A DNA stretch of 64,000 bases from Miscanthus floridulus. Taxonomy: Eukaryota > Streptophyta > Magnoliopsida > Poales > Poaceae. The translations under genes and the position numbers were made by a program. Below are positions 20,824 through 32,481 of this stretch, piece by piece. The first letter of the stretch is position 1. Each line of letters starts with the position of its first letter. Below the pieces are notes generated by a model. It saw only the letters and a program-made list of their open reading frames with translations. It searched no databases and was not told where the DNA came from. The DNA lies in NCBI RefSeq assembly GCF_019320115.1, contig NC_089587.1:83201603-83265602 (forward strand), written 5' to 3'.

Positions 20824-23800
20824 TGTAACACCCCGGTGTTATGCAAGCATTTAGGCACTGCAAATCATGCATATTATGCATCATCAAGCATCCTAATCAT
20901 ACATGCCTAATCATGTAAATAATAACTGAAACAATGCTTTGAAACATATGAAACATGCTCGTGAAACATGAATGTTGCATACACTTGTTTAGAGTTATTT
21001 TTGCCCTAATTATGCTTGCTAGGCTAATAAAACATGTTTGGCTATAATTGTAAATCATCTAGAAATATTTAGGATACAATTTGGAGCAAAGTTTATATTT
21101 AATTTTTTGCCAAATTTTGCTTTTAAAAATAATTATTCAAAATTAGGGTTTTGAATTAATATTGATTTTAATTTGGTAATTCAAAATCTATTTGGAATTT
21201 GACTTTGGTCATAAAAGCAAAGTTGTAGAGAATAAATTTTTGAGCAACTTTTATTTTTGGGCCAAAGTTTGAAACTGCTTTGAAAAAGTTCAAAAATTCA
21301 TTTGAATGAATTTGGGAGAGAAAAGAATTTGAAAAAGATCATTTTACCTTGAATGGGCCTCGCGCCTCGCTTTCGGCCCAGCCGCACAGGCTGGCCCGGC
21401 CTACCTCCGCGCCGTGCTCCTGCTCCCGCGCGCTGCGCCCCGCTTGCCGTGCACTCGCCCGACCGCGACAGAGCACGCACGCCGCGTGGTGGCCATGCGC
21501 CGACGAGTTTCGCCGCGCGGCCACCGCCGGCCTGCCCTCGCCCCTCCTGTCGCACCTACACCCGCCAGAGCTACGTCTGCCTCCCCCTCATCCCATCTCA
21601 GTTGCTTCCCTCACTCGGTCAAGCAGCAGCAACAGCAGTCAGCGCACGCTCGCCTCCACCACCGCTGCGCTGCCTCACCGGAATCGGCTTGCTCGGCCAC
21701 CCACTGCTCGCCGTTGGCCGCTCCATCTCGCCAGCAGCACCGCCTCCACCTCTCGCAACCAGTGCTCACGTTAGTTCGCAGTGGTAAGTCTTCTTCGGCT
21801 GGAAATTCCTCGCCTGGAGTAAGCTCTTCCTCGCCAGAGCTTGGCTCCGCGTGGACAAGCCCCGCTCCGCTTCCTCTCCCTTTCCTTTCGCACGCGTGAG
21901 CACCGCCTTGCCCTCACGAAACTCGGGCACGCCTCCCCGTGCCTTGCCGTGGCTGGAGTCGGCGTACCACCGATGAGCCACGCCACCGCTCCACCATGCG
22001 TGCCGTTGAGCTCACTTCCGATCTCCTCTAGTGCCTTCTCTTGGTGCACCGCGTCCGCCTCATCGCGGGTGAGCTACCGGTGGTGACCGCACCGCCGGCT
22101 AGCTCACCGTCGGCGAGAGCCGGCCGGTCAGTTCTGCCCCTGTTTCGGTCTGACCGACAGGTGGCGGCTATTGATCCGTGGGGGCCCGCTCATCAGTGCC
22201 CTGACTCGGGTCTGGGTGCACAGCACTGGGTACACCCCAGCGTTTTCATCGGCTGATTTTTAAAAGGATTTAGGAAATGATTTTCCAGAAAATGTTAAAT
22301 GTTTTCAAAAAGTCATAACTTGCTCAAAATAGCTCCAAATTTGTTGAAACAAATTTTGCTAGGTTCCTTGTCACTAGATCCACATGATAAAAATATTACA
22401 TGTCATTTTTGAGATACTTTAATGTAGAGCTTTATTTAATTCTTGATATTGCTGATATCTTATAAAATGTTTAGTAAATCCTATATGTATCAGAAAATAT
22501 GATTCCAAGTTTGTTACTCTTCTTGTGTAATGTACTTTCTAGGAAAAATATATGCCATGCATGTCCTGTAGAAAAATTATGAGGTGTAGTTCAAGTGCCT
22601 TTAATGGCTGATTTTTGTTATTTTTGCTAGAGAGCAAAATTTGTAAAACATGCATGTGAAAATTTTTGTGCAATGATTATTTACTATGTAGAATATAGGA
22701 AAAATATTACATCTATTGTTTGACACTTTTCACAGTACAAAGTATTTTCATTATCATAATTATGCCATAGCTTGTCATTTTTGTGTAGGCTATTTTACTT
22801 ATCCAAATGCCCTGAAAATTTTATGGTAGACTACTTGGAGTAGTACTATGCTACTGTAATTTTCTTATATTTTTATAAGCAACAAAAATATATGTTGCTG
22901 TTGTATCCCTAGTTTAAAATGAAATAAACTAATCTTCTTTAATGCATGATTAGTTAATAATGTTTGCTTTGGTGTATCTTTGAAGCATTTAATGAGATGT
23001 GTTGACTTAGCATATTAGTAGTAGAAGAGAATGCAGTAGATGAGTAGTATATGTTCTTGGATGATGTTGACTACCTTGCATGCAAGCATATTTATTGTGT
23101 TCATTTCATCCGATACACCTTTTGCATAAGCACTTACGCACCTGCATCATACATGATCACAAACCGAAAGCTCGGTCGTCATACCTGAGGAGCCCAAGGA
23201 GCAGCTCGAGGTGCAGCCGCAAGAAGTGACCGAAGCAGACGAGGAGGATGTTGAGGAACTTTCGGAGTGCCCCGATCACCGCCCGAGCTCCTTCGAGAGA
23301 GGCAAGCCCCGGAGCATTTTTCTCCCTGGTTTGCGATTATTAATTAATGCTTTTACTTTAATTGATGCATTACGTTCAGGAGTTGTTTGCAACCGTTGCT
23401 GCATTATATCTTGTCTACCTTTGTTATACTATATCCTTGTTACCCTGGTATCCGTAGTCGAGTCAATGCTTAGCTAGCTTAGACCGGTAGAAGTCGGGTG
23501 ATTTTCTATCACCTGCGAGCTATAGGTGGTTACCTGGATCTGCTCGGATAACTATATAGTCATGGTATAACTAAGTGTTAATCTGAAGTTGAGACTTACA
23601 GGGTTTTGGACTGTAGTGCTTTCCATCTGTGTCGATTAAGGACCGACCGTTGTTGGGCCTCGGGTCATGTTGAACGCATGCCTTACATTTAGCTGGCCGA
23701 ATAACGTACCTTTCGACCGTGAAGCTGGGAGATTATTCAGGCCGAGTGGATTGCCTATAGCGCACTGTACCGGAGTAGGTGTGGTAGGACATGGGGGCGT

Positions 23801-24768
23801 GATGATAAGACCGAAAGGCAGTCGGTCGGCCCCCGAGTACATGTGGTTCCTAGCAAACTCAAGATTATTTTTCCTGGATAGTTGACTCGGTGACCGATAC
23901 CTTACTTTAGCAGGTGAGTGAGGTTTGTGTAAGGAATAAATTACCAACTGGTTAATAATCGATTCGAATCGCCATCGTTCATTGGATAGTGAACACTTGA
24001 CTTGAGTTACTTCATCGTAGTAATATTGATGGAACACTTGGACAGTTATAATGGATATGACATTATGGAGGTTGTTGATGATCATTGGTTATCATTATTT
24101 GCTTAATCACAAGCTTGCTCTAGTATAGGTGCAAATGTAGTCGATAGGTTAATAATAATTAACTTGACAATAATGCTTTTGGAAAGGTTCTTAAAATGCT
24201 AAAAATGCCTTTTTGCAAATGAGTCAGCTACCCTACTATAAAGCCCTTCATAATCCTTGGTGTCACTTTATTTTCGGTTATGTCGGGTAAGTCTAGCTGA
24301 GTACCTTCTCGTACTCAGGGTTTTGTTCCCACTTGTTGCAGATGGGCAGATGTATTACGGCTACTGTATCAACTGCCTTTATCCTGCGATGGGTGATACT
24401 TAGGACCATGGGCATGTTCATTCCTTACGTCTCGTCTAATGCTTTTGTTGGAGATGATCATCAGCTGGCACTGTACTTGAACTCCGTGTGAGTGTGTGTG
24501 GTTTTGAACAAATGGCTTCCGCTACTTCTATTTGAATTCGATTTGTAATAATTATGTTTAAACTCTGATGTACCTGTGATGCGAACTTTTATGTAATATG
24601 TGATGGTGACCGCTAAACTTATTATGATCTTGGCTGGTATGTGAGTTGTTTTGAAATCCTTCGTGATTTCACGGACTACCGGGTTATACGGGCTTAAGTT
24701 TGCTAAATCGTCTGCTCTGACGAGTGATTTTCTTACTTAATTTCGTATAATTGGTCGGTTCTGTTACA
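20824..24768 (+). repeat. 3' LTR of element A
   Basis: 3945 bp, same ends as the 5' LTR. It shares the GC-rich segment (21353-22110) and the two-hairpin module (24283-24341). Differences from the 5' copy are scattered substitutions and short indels, for example an extra CTCGCCTGGAGTAAGCTCTT-like insert near 21808. GC-rich open frames on both strands here are not genes. Confidence 0.93.
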
Positions 24769-25163
24769 GCTCTGCTCTCTATTTTTGGAGAGCGAGAAAT
24801 CAATTATAGAGGATAGAGATAGAATTTAAAAAGTGCTGGAAGGGATTTTGTCATTAAAAATCTTTATTCCTATCAATACGAAAATATAAAGAGGCTCTTG
24901 GAGTTGCTCTAGGTGAGTGACATTCCTTTTATGTGTACTTTCGTCTCTCGACCATTTCCTCTGTCTCTCTTTTAATGAACACTATATACCCAAAAGCAAT
25001 ATACTTTCCAAAGTTTAACTAAGTTTATAAGAAGAGTATTCATACTTATAACACAAAATAGATATACTATAAAAATACATCTTCTTATGAATCTAATAAT
25101 AATTAGAATGATACCTTTTTGTATAGATTTAATCAAGCTTAAAATAGTTTGACCAAGTACTAT
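24769..25163. other. Intergenic A/T-rich DNA
   Basis: No gene. 24769-24914 is MITE-like and contains a segment related to 10069-10140. 24960-25160 resembles degraded MITE sequence with repeated GTTTAACTAAG / CTTAAAATAGTTTGACC-type pieces that are roughly inverted. Confidence 0.3.
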
Positions 25164-25455
25164 ACTACAATTACATTCTCTTCATGATGACATGTTACAT
25201 TTGACTTTGCATTATCTTCTATGCATGTCTTTTGATTATTAATATCTTCTATAATATACTTTTAAATCATTCAATTTTATAAGATTTGCAAGTATTTTGA
25301 CCACAAATATACTACAATTACATTCTTTTTCATGATGGCACGTTACATTTGACTTTGCACGACCTTCTATGCATGTCTTTTGATTACTAATATGTTCTAT
25401 AATATACTCTTAAATCATTCGATTTGTAAGATTTGCAAGTATTTTGACTGAAAAT
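25164..25455. repeat. Tandem duplication, unit ~147 bp
   Basis: 25164-25310 and 25311-25455 share the order ACTACAATTACATTCT, TACATTTGACTTTGCA, TATGCATGTCTTTTGATTA, ATTTGCAAGTATTTTGAC with scattered substitutions. Non-coding. Confidence 0.75.
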
Positions 25456-25545
25456 ATACCAATATATCTTGTACGTGTCCAAATTAGAATATTAAAAGCT
25501 ATTGACGCTGGTTGTTTTAAGATTTGTTGACTAGATATCCTATCC

Positions 25546-25820
25546 TAAGACTGTCTTCAATAAAAGATCTATATGGACATCAAATCCAAACTGGATAGCA
25601 ATAGACCCTAAAACGGCCTCCAACATAGTGCCTATACAGGAGACCTATTTTTTTTTTTTTTTTTGCTTGAGAGCCACAACCCATTTACAGAAAGGATTCG
25701 CTTTTTGATCCTGTTATTGGAGAAGATGCCAAATGAGTATTAAACCCTTTGCCTATAGCGCTATCCATAGGTCGAATGAGTCTTATATTTTAGGTGTTGT
25801 TGTTGAAGATAGTCTAAAAG
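25546..25820. mobile_element. Degraded MITE with AGACTGTCTTCAA-type inverted ends
   Basis: TAAGACTGTCTTCAA near 25546 is inverted as TTGAAGATAGTCTAAA near 25804-25819. A T-run sits in the middle (25650-25665). No coding capacity. The family is uncertain. Confidence 0.45.
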
Positions 25821-26136
25821 ACATGTTTTTGTGAGCGGATGTGCATCACACAAATAAATAATTTCAGCTGGGTCAAAGTGTAAAGGGCTATCTTCCATTT
25901 TCTTTTTATTAGAATGCAAGCAGCACCGTACTAGAAGCCACGCCGTGTTCAGTTCCGGTTGCTCCCAAAAAAATTCCAGAACCAGATCTCAACAATAAAT
26001 CCAGGCTTGCTCCTTCGCTGGACACTGAATCATCAAGGCGCAGCGTACTTGCAGCAAAATTTTCAGTGATTTCGAGCAAAATCTGGTCTGGTTTGCCTCA
26101 AATTCGTCTTTCTTTTGGGGGGCTTTCTTACGGGCC
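25821..26136 (+). promoter_or_regulatory. Upstream region of the WD40 gene
   Basis: No ORF of note. This is the 5' flank and probable leader of the gene starting at 26137. I see no clear TATA box at a usual distance, so the promoter could be TATA-less. Confidence 0.35.
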
Positions 26137-29041
26137 ATGTCGCAGCACGACGACGACCTTGCCGGAGTTCATCCGGAAGAAGGAGACCGCCACGGCGTTC
26201 GAATGGATGACTCCGACTACGAGGACGATGAGTTGGACCAATCTGTAAGCGTACCCGCCCGCTGCTCTGTTCTTTGTTCTTGAGAGTCGAGACACGAGAT
26301 TTTGCTCTGAAATGCTCCTGCTTTGGTTTTTTTTTAGCCCTGTTTTTTATTTCTTTGTTCATCCTCAATCTCCTAAGTGATGCCGTTCCCATGCCTTGAT
26401 TTTGCATAAATTATACTCTATATGTGAAGCTTGCTCTGAACTGATGATAAATGCTTATCTAGTTCAATGCAGAGTTTTGCTTTTTTTTTTTAACGTAACA
26501 GAGTTTTACTTTGATTGCGACCTTTTTTTTAGTCTCTATCGTTTCTGTCACTAGCTTTTGAGGATGCAGTTAGAAAAAATTGGTATGGTCTAACAGAAAA
26601 GGCAATTTTGTGTTTGTAGACTAGTAAAGCGACTGAACATATCACGGCTATGGATGTGAAGAAGGGGAAGGATATACAAGGGATCCCCTGGGACATGATG
26701 GCGACTACAAGAGACAAGTACAGGCAGTCCAGGTTGCAGCGGTATGCCAACTTTGAGAACGTACCTAATTCCGGAAGGATTTCAGAGAAGGCATGGCATT
26801 TTCAGACTAATTACCTGGTTGAGTTGAGTATCTCGTTAGGCCAAGTAAAATTTTATGTGGCGATATTGGTGCAGGAATGCATGCCTGCAGAGAAAGGCCA
26901 GCTCTACTATGCGTTTCAGCACAACACAAGGTCGGTGAAATCGACCATCCTTCATTTCCAGGTGAGCCATGGTTTCGAGCGTTTCTCGTTCCAAATGTTA
27001 GTTTTAGAAGATTGTTAGATGTCATAATTGAGACAGTTTATCTGCTCTCTTTTTCTTTCTTTCTTGAAGGTTTGTCAATCACGTGTTGAAGTTGAATTAT
27101 TCTAGAAGATTGTTAATTGCTTGGCATGTTTCTCATGTCTGACTAGAAAGAGGAGGCTACTTATCTTGAGTAACTAGTAAACTGAAACGCTCCTTAAGTA
27201 ATACCACCAAGAGTTTAGCCTTTTCTGATTCCCCTCGACATTTGCGTAGCCGGACAGCGGCAACTCAGTTAAATTGCAATTGTGGTATCCTAACACAGGA
27301 ACAGACATTCAGAATGAACTATTCTCAAAAATGAATTAACATTTCTATTTCATAATTTTGGGAGCCAGCTGCTCTATTTTTAAGCAAGTACAATGTAGGG
27401 CCTTGTAGCTCTGTACGTATGTTATACCAAACAATCAGATGCTCTGATGGTATTAGTTGCCTTCTCAGGTCCTGCAAATTTGTTAAGCTCGTTCCATCCC
27501 TGTTTTGCAGTTGAGAAATTTAGTATGGGCAACGACAAGGCACGATGTGTATCTTATGTCAAACTTTTCTGTGCTTCATTGGTCAGCACTGACTTGTAAA
27601 AAGCAAGAAGTCATTGATCTTCAAGGACATGTCACACCATGTGAGGTACATATCACTTTCCAAATATTCATTTCAACTTTTCATTTTTCTTCCAGAGCCT
27701 TGTCTATTTGATTTATGGTAACACAGCCTTATGTTCTTTGTGCTTTGACTTCAGAAGCACCATGGGAATTACTACGAGGGATTTTATCAGACTCCAGTTA
27801 GTACTTTGGCAGTGAAGAATAACTTGCTTGTTATTGGTGGGTATCATGGGGAAATAATATGCAAGGTGATATTTTTCATCCTCAATGTCTTTTCCTATTT
27901 TTGCCTTCTAGAAGATTTTGTAATCAGGGTTTGATGCTTATTTGTTTGCCTGGGGAATGAAGTTTCTGGATCATCAAGGAGTAAGCTACTGCTGCAAGTC
28001 AACACATGATGACAATGGTATTACTAATTCTTTGGAGATATTTGAGAAACCTAGGTACTTTATTTTTCGCAGGCAATCAAATCGATTATTTTGCTTATGA
28101 GGAATTGAAATGCTTGAATCTCAATATAACGATGTTTCTTGTCCATTTCTTTGCAGTGGTTCTCTGCACTTCCTGGCGTCAAACAATGATTGTGGACTTA
28201 GAGACTTTGACATGGAAAGATTTCAAATATGCAATAACTTCCGTTTTGCTTGGCCCGTGAATGTAAGTCTGCAGTACATTCTTTAACTGTCTATTTTTAA
28301 TGCTGGATATGTTGCATAGCTTGTTGAATTTTCCATTTTTCCATTTAATTCTAGCTGCTGAAGTCAATGCTCAATGATTTGTCAAAAGTGTCTTAAATGA
28401 GGACAGAAACAGAGTACTGAATCCTGTTTTGGCCCCTGATTAATTTTCTGCAGCATACATCATTGAGCCCTGATGGTAAACTTGCTGCTATTGTGGGGGA
28501 CAATCCTGATGGACTTCTGATTGATGCTAATTCAGGAAAGGTAAGTGGTACGCAGTGTACAGTCACCGATTTTATTAATAAATGCATAATTCATATATAC
28601 AAGCTTGCATCTGTTTGTTTCTCGCAGACGGTTCATGAACTCCATGGCCATTTGGATTACTCCTTTGCATCAGCATGGAATCCAGATGGCCGAACATTCG
28701 CCACTGGAAACCAAGACAAGACATGCAGGGTCTGGGACATCCGCAATCTCTCCAAATCAGTTGCTGTATTGGGTGGCAACATTGGAGCCATCAGATCGAT
28801 TCGCTACACATCCGATGGGAAGTTCATGGCGATGACTGAACCCGCGGATTTCATCCACATCTTTGATGTCGAGAGTGGGTATAGCAGGAAGCAGGAACTG
28901 GATTTCTTTGGTGAGATTGCAGGCATATCGTTCAGTCCTGACACTGAAGCTCTCTTTGTTGGTGTGCATGATCGCGTATTCAGCTGCCTCCTCGAGTTCA
29001 ATCGGCGACGGTTCTACTCGTACCTTGATTCGCTACTGTGA
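26137..29041 (+). CDS. WD40-repeat protein (yeast C2A9.03-like family), spliced
   Basis: Coding blocks join in frame: 26137-26244, 26620-26790, 26875-26961, 27511-27645, 27755-27865, 27963-28054, 28157-28262, 28454-28540 and 28628-29041, giving 436 aa. All introns are GT-AG except 26791-26874, which would be GC-AG and is itself open and 84 nt long. The N-terminus is acidic (MDDSDYEDDELDQ). The middle holds a conserved plant block (KGKDIQGIPWDMMATTRDKYR, near residues 47-67). The C-terminal half is a beta-propeller with SFASAWNPDGRTFATGNQDK and TCRVWDIR (residues ~311-338), ADFIHIFDV and FSPDTEALFVGV. The product matches the plant family named after S. pombe WD-repeat protein C2A9.03. Such propellers are protein-interaction scaffolds; the exact role is unknown to me. 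It converges with the WIP gene, 544 bp between stops. Confidence 0.9.
26791..26874 (+). other. Putative 84-nt GC-AG intron, in frame and stop-free
   Basis: The preceding coding block ends GAG AAG and the sequence continues GCATGG, ending TTGGTGCAG before GAATGC. Related proteins (from memory) run directly from the Glu-Lys to the Glu-Cys, supporting removal. Since it is a multiple of three and has no stop, retention would add 28 residues. Confidence 0.6.
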
Positions 29042-29584
29042 CATAGTGCTGGTAGAGACCTGTGAGGTCGACATCACAGGTTGTAGAAACAAGAAAATTG
29101 TGTATATTTTCATAGGTGTTGCTGTGAAGAAACTGGAGAATGGTGCGTTTACTTTTGCTGAACAAGCTGTAGGTATTCAGCAAGCCATCTTTTCAGAGAT
29201 TTGTGCTGCTGCTGTAACGTTGTTGTATATAAAGTGTTACTTGATCAGTGGTTTCACACAAGTTTTAGCTTTAGATCCAGTTCGCCATCTCTTACAAGAC
29301 CATTGCTCAGGTTCGTCAAAACCAGCAGATATGTTCAGGTTCAGTGACAATACCAGGCACCAGCGCACTTGACATGTCACATGTGCAAGAATTTTGACCT
29401 GCTTAAAGAAAGGCATATGAAGAACCAAGATGTAGCAGCATATTGATCTTACAGACTGAGATATTATGAGTACGAGGCTAACTCATGAACACAAGTTACA
29501 AGGGAACTTTCACAGGCGTGTTTACACAAAGGTTTCCCAATATACTCTCGTAATAAGGGTTTCCAGATATACTCTCATACAATC
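29042..29584. other. Convergent 3' regions of the WD40 and WIP genes
   Basis: The two stops face each other (29041 + and 29585 -). The stretch probably holds both 3' UTRs, but I found no unambiguous AATAAA for either. Open frames here (28863-29372 + and others) overlap the WD40 exon in other frames and are not called. Confidence 0.5.
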
Positions 29585-31552
29585 TCAAGTAGGTACAACC
29601 TTGGTAGACGAGGGTGAGAGCCGCATAAGATAGGTTGCCATAGCAATACACAGCAGTAAAAACTGAACAAAACAAAAGAGTGAAACCCTACTCGCCTTAT
29701 ATCGCAGCTGCAACACTTCTGAACTATTGGACAGCTCTTTGCACTGCAGTTGTAGCTTCTCTGCCATCTCCTCTAACGCCATTGCTCTGCTTTCAGTGTG
29801 TCGGAGTTTAAGTCCAAGCAGCTTGTAATCTTCAGATAGAGACTTTTGCGTTTGGTATAGAGCCATTTGATCCTCAGCCAGAGTTGCTGAGGCTTGATAA
29901 GCTCTAGTCAGGATGATGCACTGAATCTCTGACTCCATCCTCTCCTGGTAGAGTTGATCAAGTTGACACTGTGACAACATAGTGGTTTTCCCTGGTTGCA
30001 CTTGACTGCGAATTGCCTCAAGTTCATATATTCTTGAAGCCTTCAGCTTGATCAAGGCTAATGCTTCTTCCAACCTGGACTCAAGATGTTTTATCTTTAT
30101 CATTAAGTCTTCATTAGGTTCCTCGACATGGACTGACCCACTCCATTCATTGTCATGGACATCAAACTCATCACTTGGCTCTTTCCCGATCGCCGTGATT
30201 TTTTCTATCTCTGCAATATGCATAGGAGAAATGCAAATGACTATATGTAGAGGATAATACTATTTCAACCCACTACATATGAAATGTAAACACGCTGCTG
30301 GTGTTAGCAAATGAAATGAAATGGAATTTAAGGGGAAAAACATATAAGTGCAGTATGTAGTGCAACATTTTATTGAAATATCCCTACAACAGATGACCAC
30401 TACACAGTGCAGCGTTCCAGGAAACTGAGCAAACTAAGCTAAGTAGCTGGTAAATCCTGATTTACCACTCTGAAGCATGAGAAATATGTGGCAATGTGGA
30501 CTTACGGATCCTCACAGATGCAGACAGACAAACTACATCTTAAAATAACTTCGATTAGACAGACAGTTCACACATACTACAGAGTGGAGTTTGAATAGCA
30601 GGGTTTGGTTTGCGAAAGAATCATAAGGTTCTGAAATTGCATATATCTCATCTCATGGAAATAAGCATAGGCAATTTGAGCATATACCATTCTCCAGCGC
30701 TTCCTGTGCTCTGTGAAGTACCAAAATCGACTCATTGCAAGGATCAGCACCCCAATACATCCTTCCATTGCCACCGTTCCCAACACTCTCCTCACCAGCA
30801 CTTGACCGGACCGATCTGCCCACCACACTACTGCCATTCCCTCTGCAGCGACCCGTAGATCGGACCTCCTGGCTCAGCTGCTCCTCGTCACCGTGGCCAC
30901 AGCAACCAGAGAAGATCCTGCGAACGCCATTGAGGCCGGCGGCACCCAGCTGCTGCCGGGCCTTCACGGCGTTGGAGCTGCGGCGGTCAGACTCGACGCT
31001 GGACCGCGAGCAGTCTGCCGCGGTGGAAATGGAAGCGGCGGCGCGGGGGCGCGGCCTGTCCCGCTCCCGCTCACGCGGGAAGAGCACCACCGAGGCGTGG
31101 TCGCAGCGCGGGAGCGGCACGCGCGGCGCGCTCGCGGCCGTGGAGGATCTGCTGCTTCCGTCCTCGCTGTTGCCTGCGCCGACGGAGAAGCCGAGGCCCG
31201 GACCCGGGCCCGGCGGCGGAGGGATGAGGCAGGACTCGACGGAGGCGGTGGAGCTCTCGGAGGCGGCGGACGCGTCGTGCTTCCCCTTGGGCGCGCCGGC
31301 GGCGGCGAGGGGCAGCCAGCGCTTGTGGAGCTGCTCATCGCCCTCGCCCCCGCCGCCAGTGCTGTCCCTCGGCCGTTCCTGGTCCCGCCGGATACGCCGC
31401 CAGCGACGGAGGCCGCGGCCCTTGGTGGCGGCCGCCGCGGGGGACGGGGAGGGGAAAGTCTTGATCTTGGGAGCAGCCACCGCCCCCGGGGACTCGGCGG
31501 GGCCGTTCGCCACGGCGTTCACGCTGGGCATCGGAGGAGAGGAGCAGGCCAA
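29585..31552 (-). CDS. WIP: WIP-type KASH nuclear-envelope protein, two exons
   Basis: Exon 1 is 31552-30688 and exon 2 is 30210-29585; the intron 30687-30211 is GT-AG and the join is in frame, giving 496 aa. The N-terminal ~280 residues are Ser/Arg/Gly/Pro-rich and probably disordered. Residues ~285-455 form a coiled coil (LESRLEEALALIKLKASRIYE, LEEMAEKLQLQCKEL). One transmembrane helix (VSLFCFVQFLLLCIAMATYLM, about 464-484) is followed by a 12-residue tail ending VVPT. A single C-terminal anchor with a short VVPT tail is the known signature of plant WPP-domain-interacting proteins, KASH proteins of the outer nuclear membrane that bind SUN proteins and anchor RanGAP (maize MLKP1/2 are the equivalents). 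The start is the first ATG of the frame (MACSSPPMPS). Assignment is strong; paralogue number is not determinable. Confidence 0.88.
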
Positions 31553-32259
31553 CCGCGACGGCGGGTAGGGGGGACAGGAGCTATTGGGGGCGGCGGGGGC
31601 TTTTGGGTTTTATCGTCTATAGTGCTCTCCTCGTGCCCTCGTGGGCTGGGAATTCCTGTGCCGCGTGGGAGTGTGGGAGCGGGGGCGCCAGCGGAACTGC
31701 AACGTCGAGACGACGAGGAGAGGGGAAACGAGGAAATTATTTGATAGTTTGTGTACGGGGCACTCGAGTATTAGACCGAAAACATTTATTTTTTTCTCAG
31801 CTTCTTCTTCCTCAAGCACCATGTGTCACCGCCGTCTACCGTCCACCGTATCGCCGCTGTACGTAAGGTCTCCCGCTCCCCTCGCCACCGTCATGGTCAT
31901 GGGTGCCCCTGCCCCCCCGACTTGGCCCAGCCGCCTTCTAGCCATCGGAACCGTAACAGCCGCCCTCTCGTAGTCCCACCGTTTCCACTGCGTAGTCAGC
32001 CTGCCTTCCTTTTTAAGCCCTTTCTAAGCCTGTTGGAGTTGGAGAAGAAGATAGGGAGAGGCTGGAGATAGAGAAGAAAAAGTGTTGAGAGAAAGAGGAA
32101 CACTAAGTGTCATTTAACATTTCTCTTTTTTCTGCTATTTTGGATTTGCCAACAGAATTGCAAGTGCGTAGGATAGACTGACGAGATGCGAGGACAAATC
32201 TAGGCTCTTCTTCTGGACGAAGCCCATTTGTTTGGTCACACATGGAATACAGGAGTGAT
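31553..32259. promoter_or_regulatory. 5' flank of the WIP gene
   Basis: GC-rich near the gene, becoming mixed. Open frames on both strands (31603-31866 +, 31641-31973 +, 31610-31822 -) lack recognisable domains. I see no certain TATA box for the minus-strand gene. Confidence 0.4.
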
Positions 32260-32373
32260 GCCTGTTCGTTTGTCTTATAATCCGTACTTTTTATCCGGAA
32301 CAGTATTTTTCTCTCACAACAAATCAGCCAAAACAGTGTTTCGGCTTATTTTTTTCAACGAAGCGAACGAGGC
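32260..32373. mobile_element. Short hAT-like MITE
   Basis: GCCTGTTCGTTTGTCTT at the left and AACGAAGCGAACGAGGC at the right are imperfect inverted ends. The inside contains AACAGTATTTTTCTCTCAC and GCCAAAACAGTGTTTCGGC, typical of a common grass MITE. No convincing 8-bp target duplication. Confidence 0.55.
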
Positions 32374-32481
32374 CAGAAAATGCATTGTCGGCTATCAAAC
32401 TTGGCAACGAGTGTTAAATAGGTCCACAAGCTTCTAAAATATCCACTTTTCTAAAAAAAACTTCTAAAATATCCCTCTAAA

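Larger units (their letters stand above)
10221..24768 (+). mobile_element. Element A: complete Tekay-like Ty3/gypsy retrotransposon
   Basis: Two direct LTRs (10221-14156 and 20824-24768), both beginning TGTAACACCCCGG and ending TGTTACA, bracket a 6.7-kb interior with a primer-binding site, an extra ORF, gag, protease, RT, RNase H, integrase and a C-terminal chromodomain-like segment. The order PR-RT-RH-INT is that of Ty3/gypsy. Very long LTRs and the chromodomain-type end suggest the chromovirus Tekay clade. By eye the LTRs are over 90% identical, with differences concentrated in the GC-rich part, so insertion is not very recent. No 5-bp target duplication is visible: 5' flank ACCGC, 3' flank GCTCT. 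All frames are broken. Confidence 0.92.

Noticed and set aside
30735..31744. Long + strand ORFs (277 and 283 aa) opposite WIP exon 1
   Set aside because: They are antisense shadows of a GC-rich, Ser/Arg/Pro-rich exon and have no domain; the minus-strand frame splices in frame to a clear KASH C-terminus.
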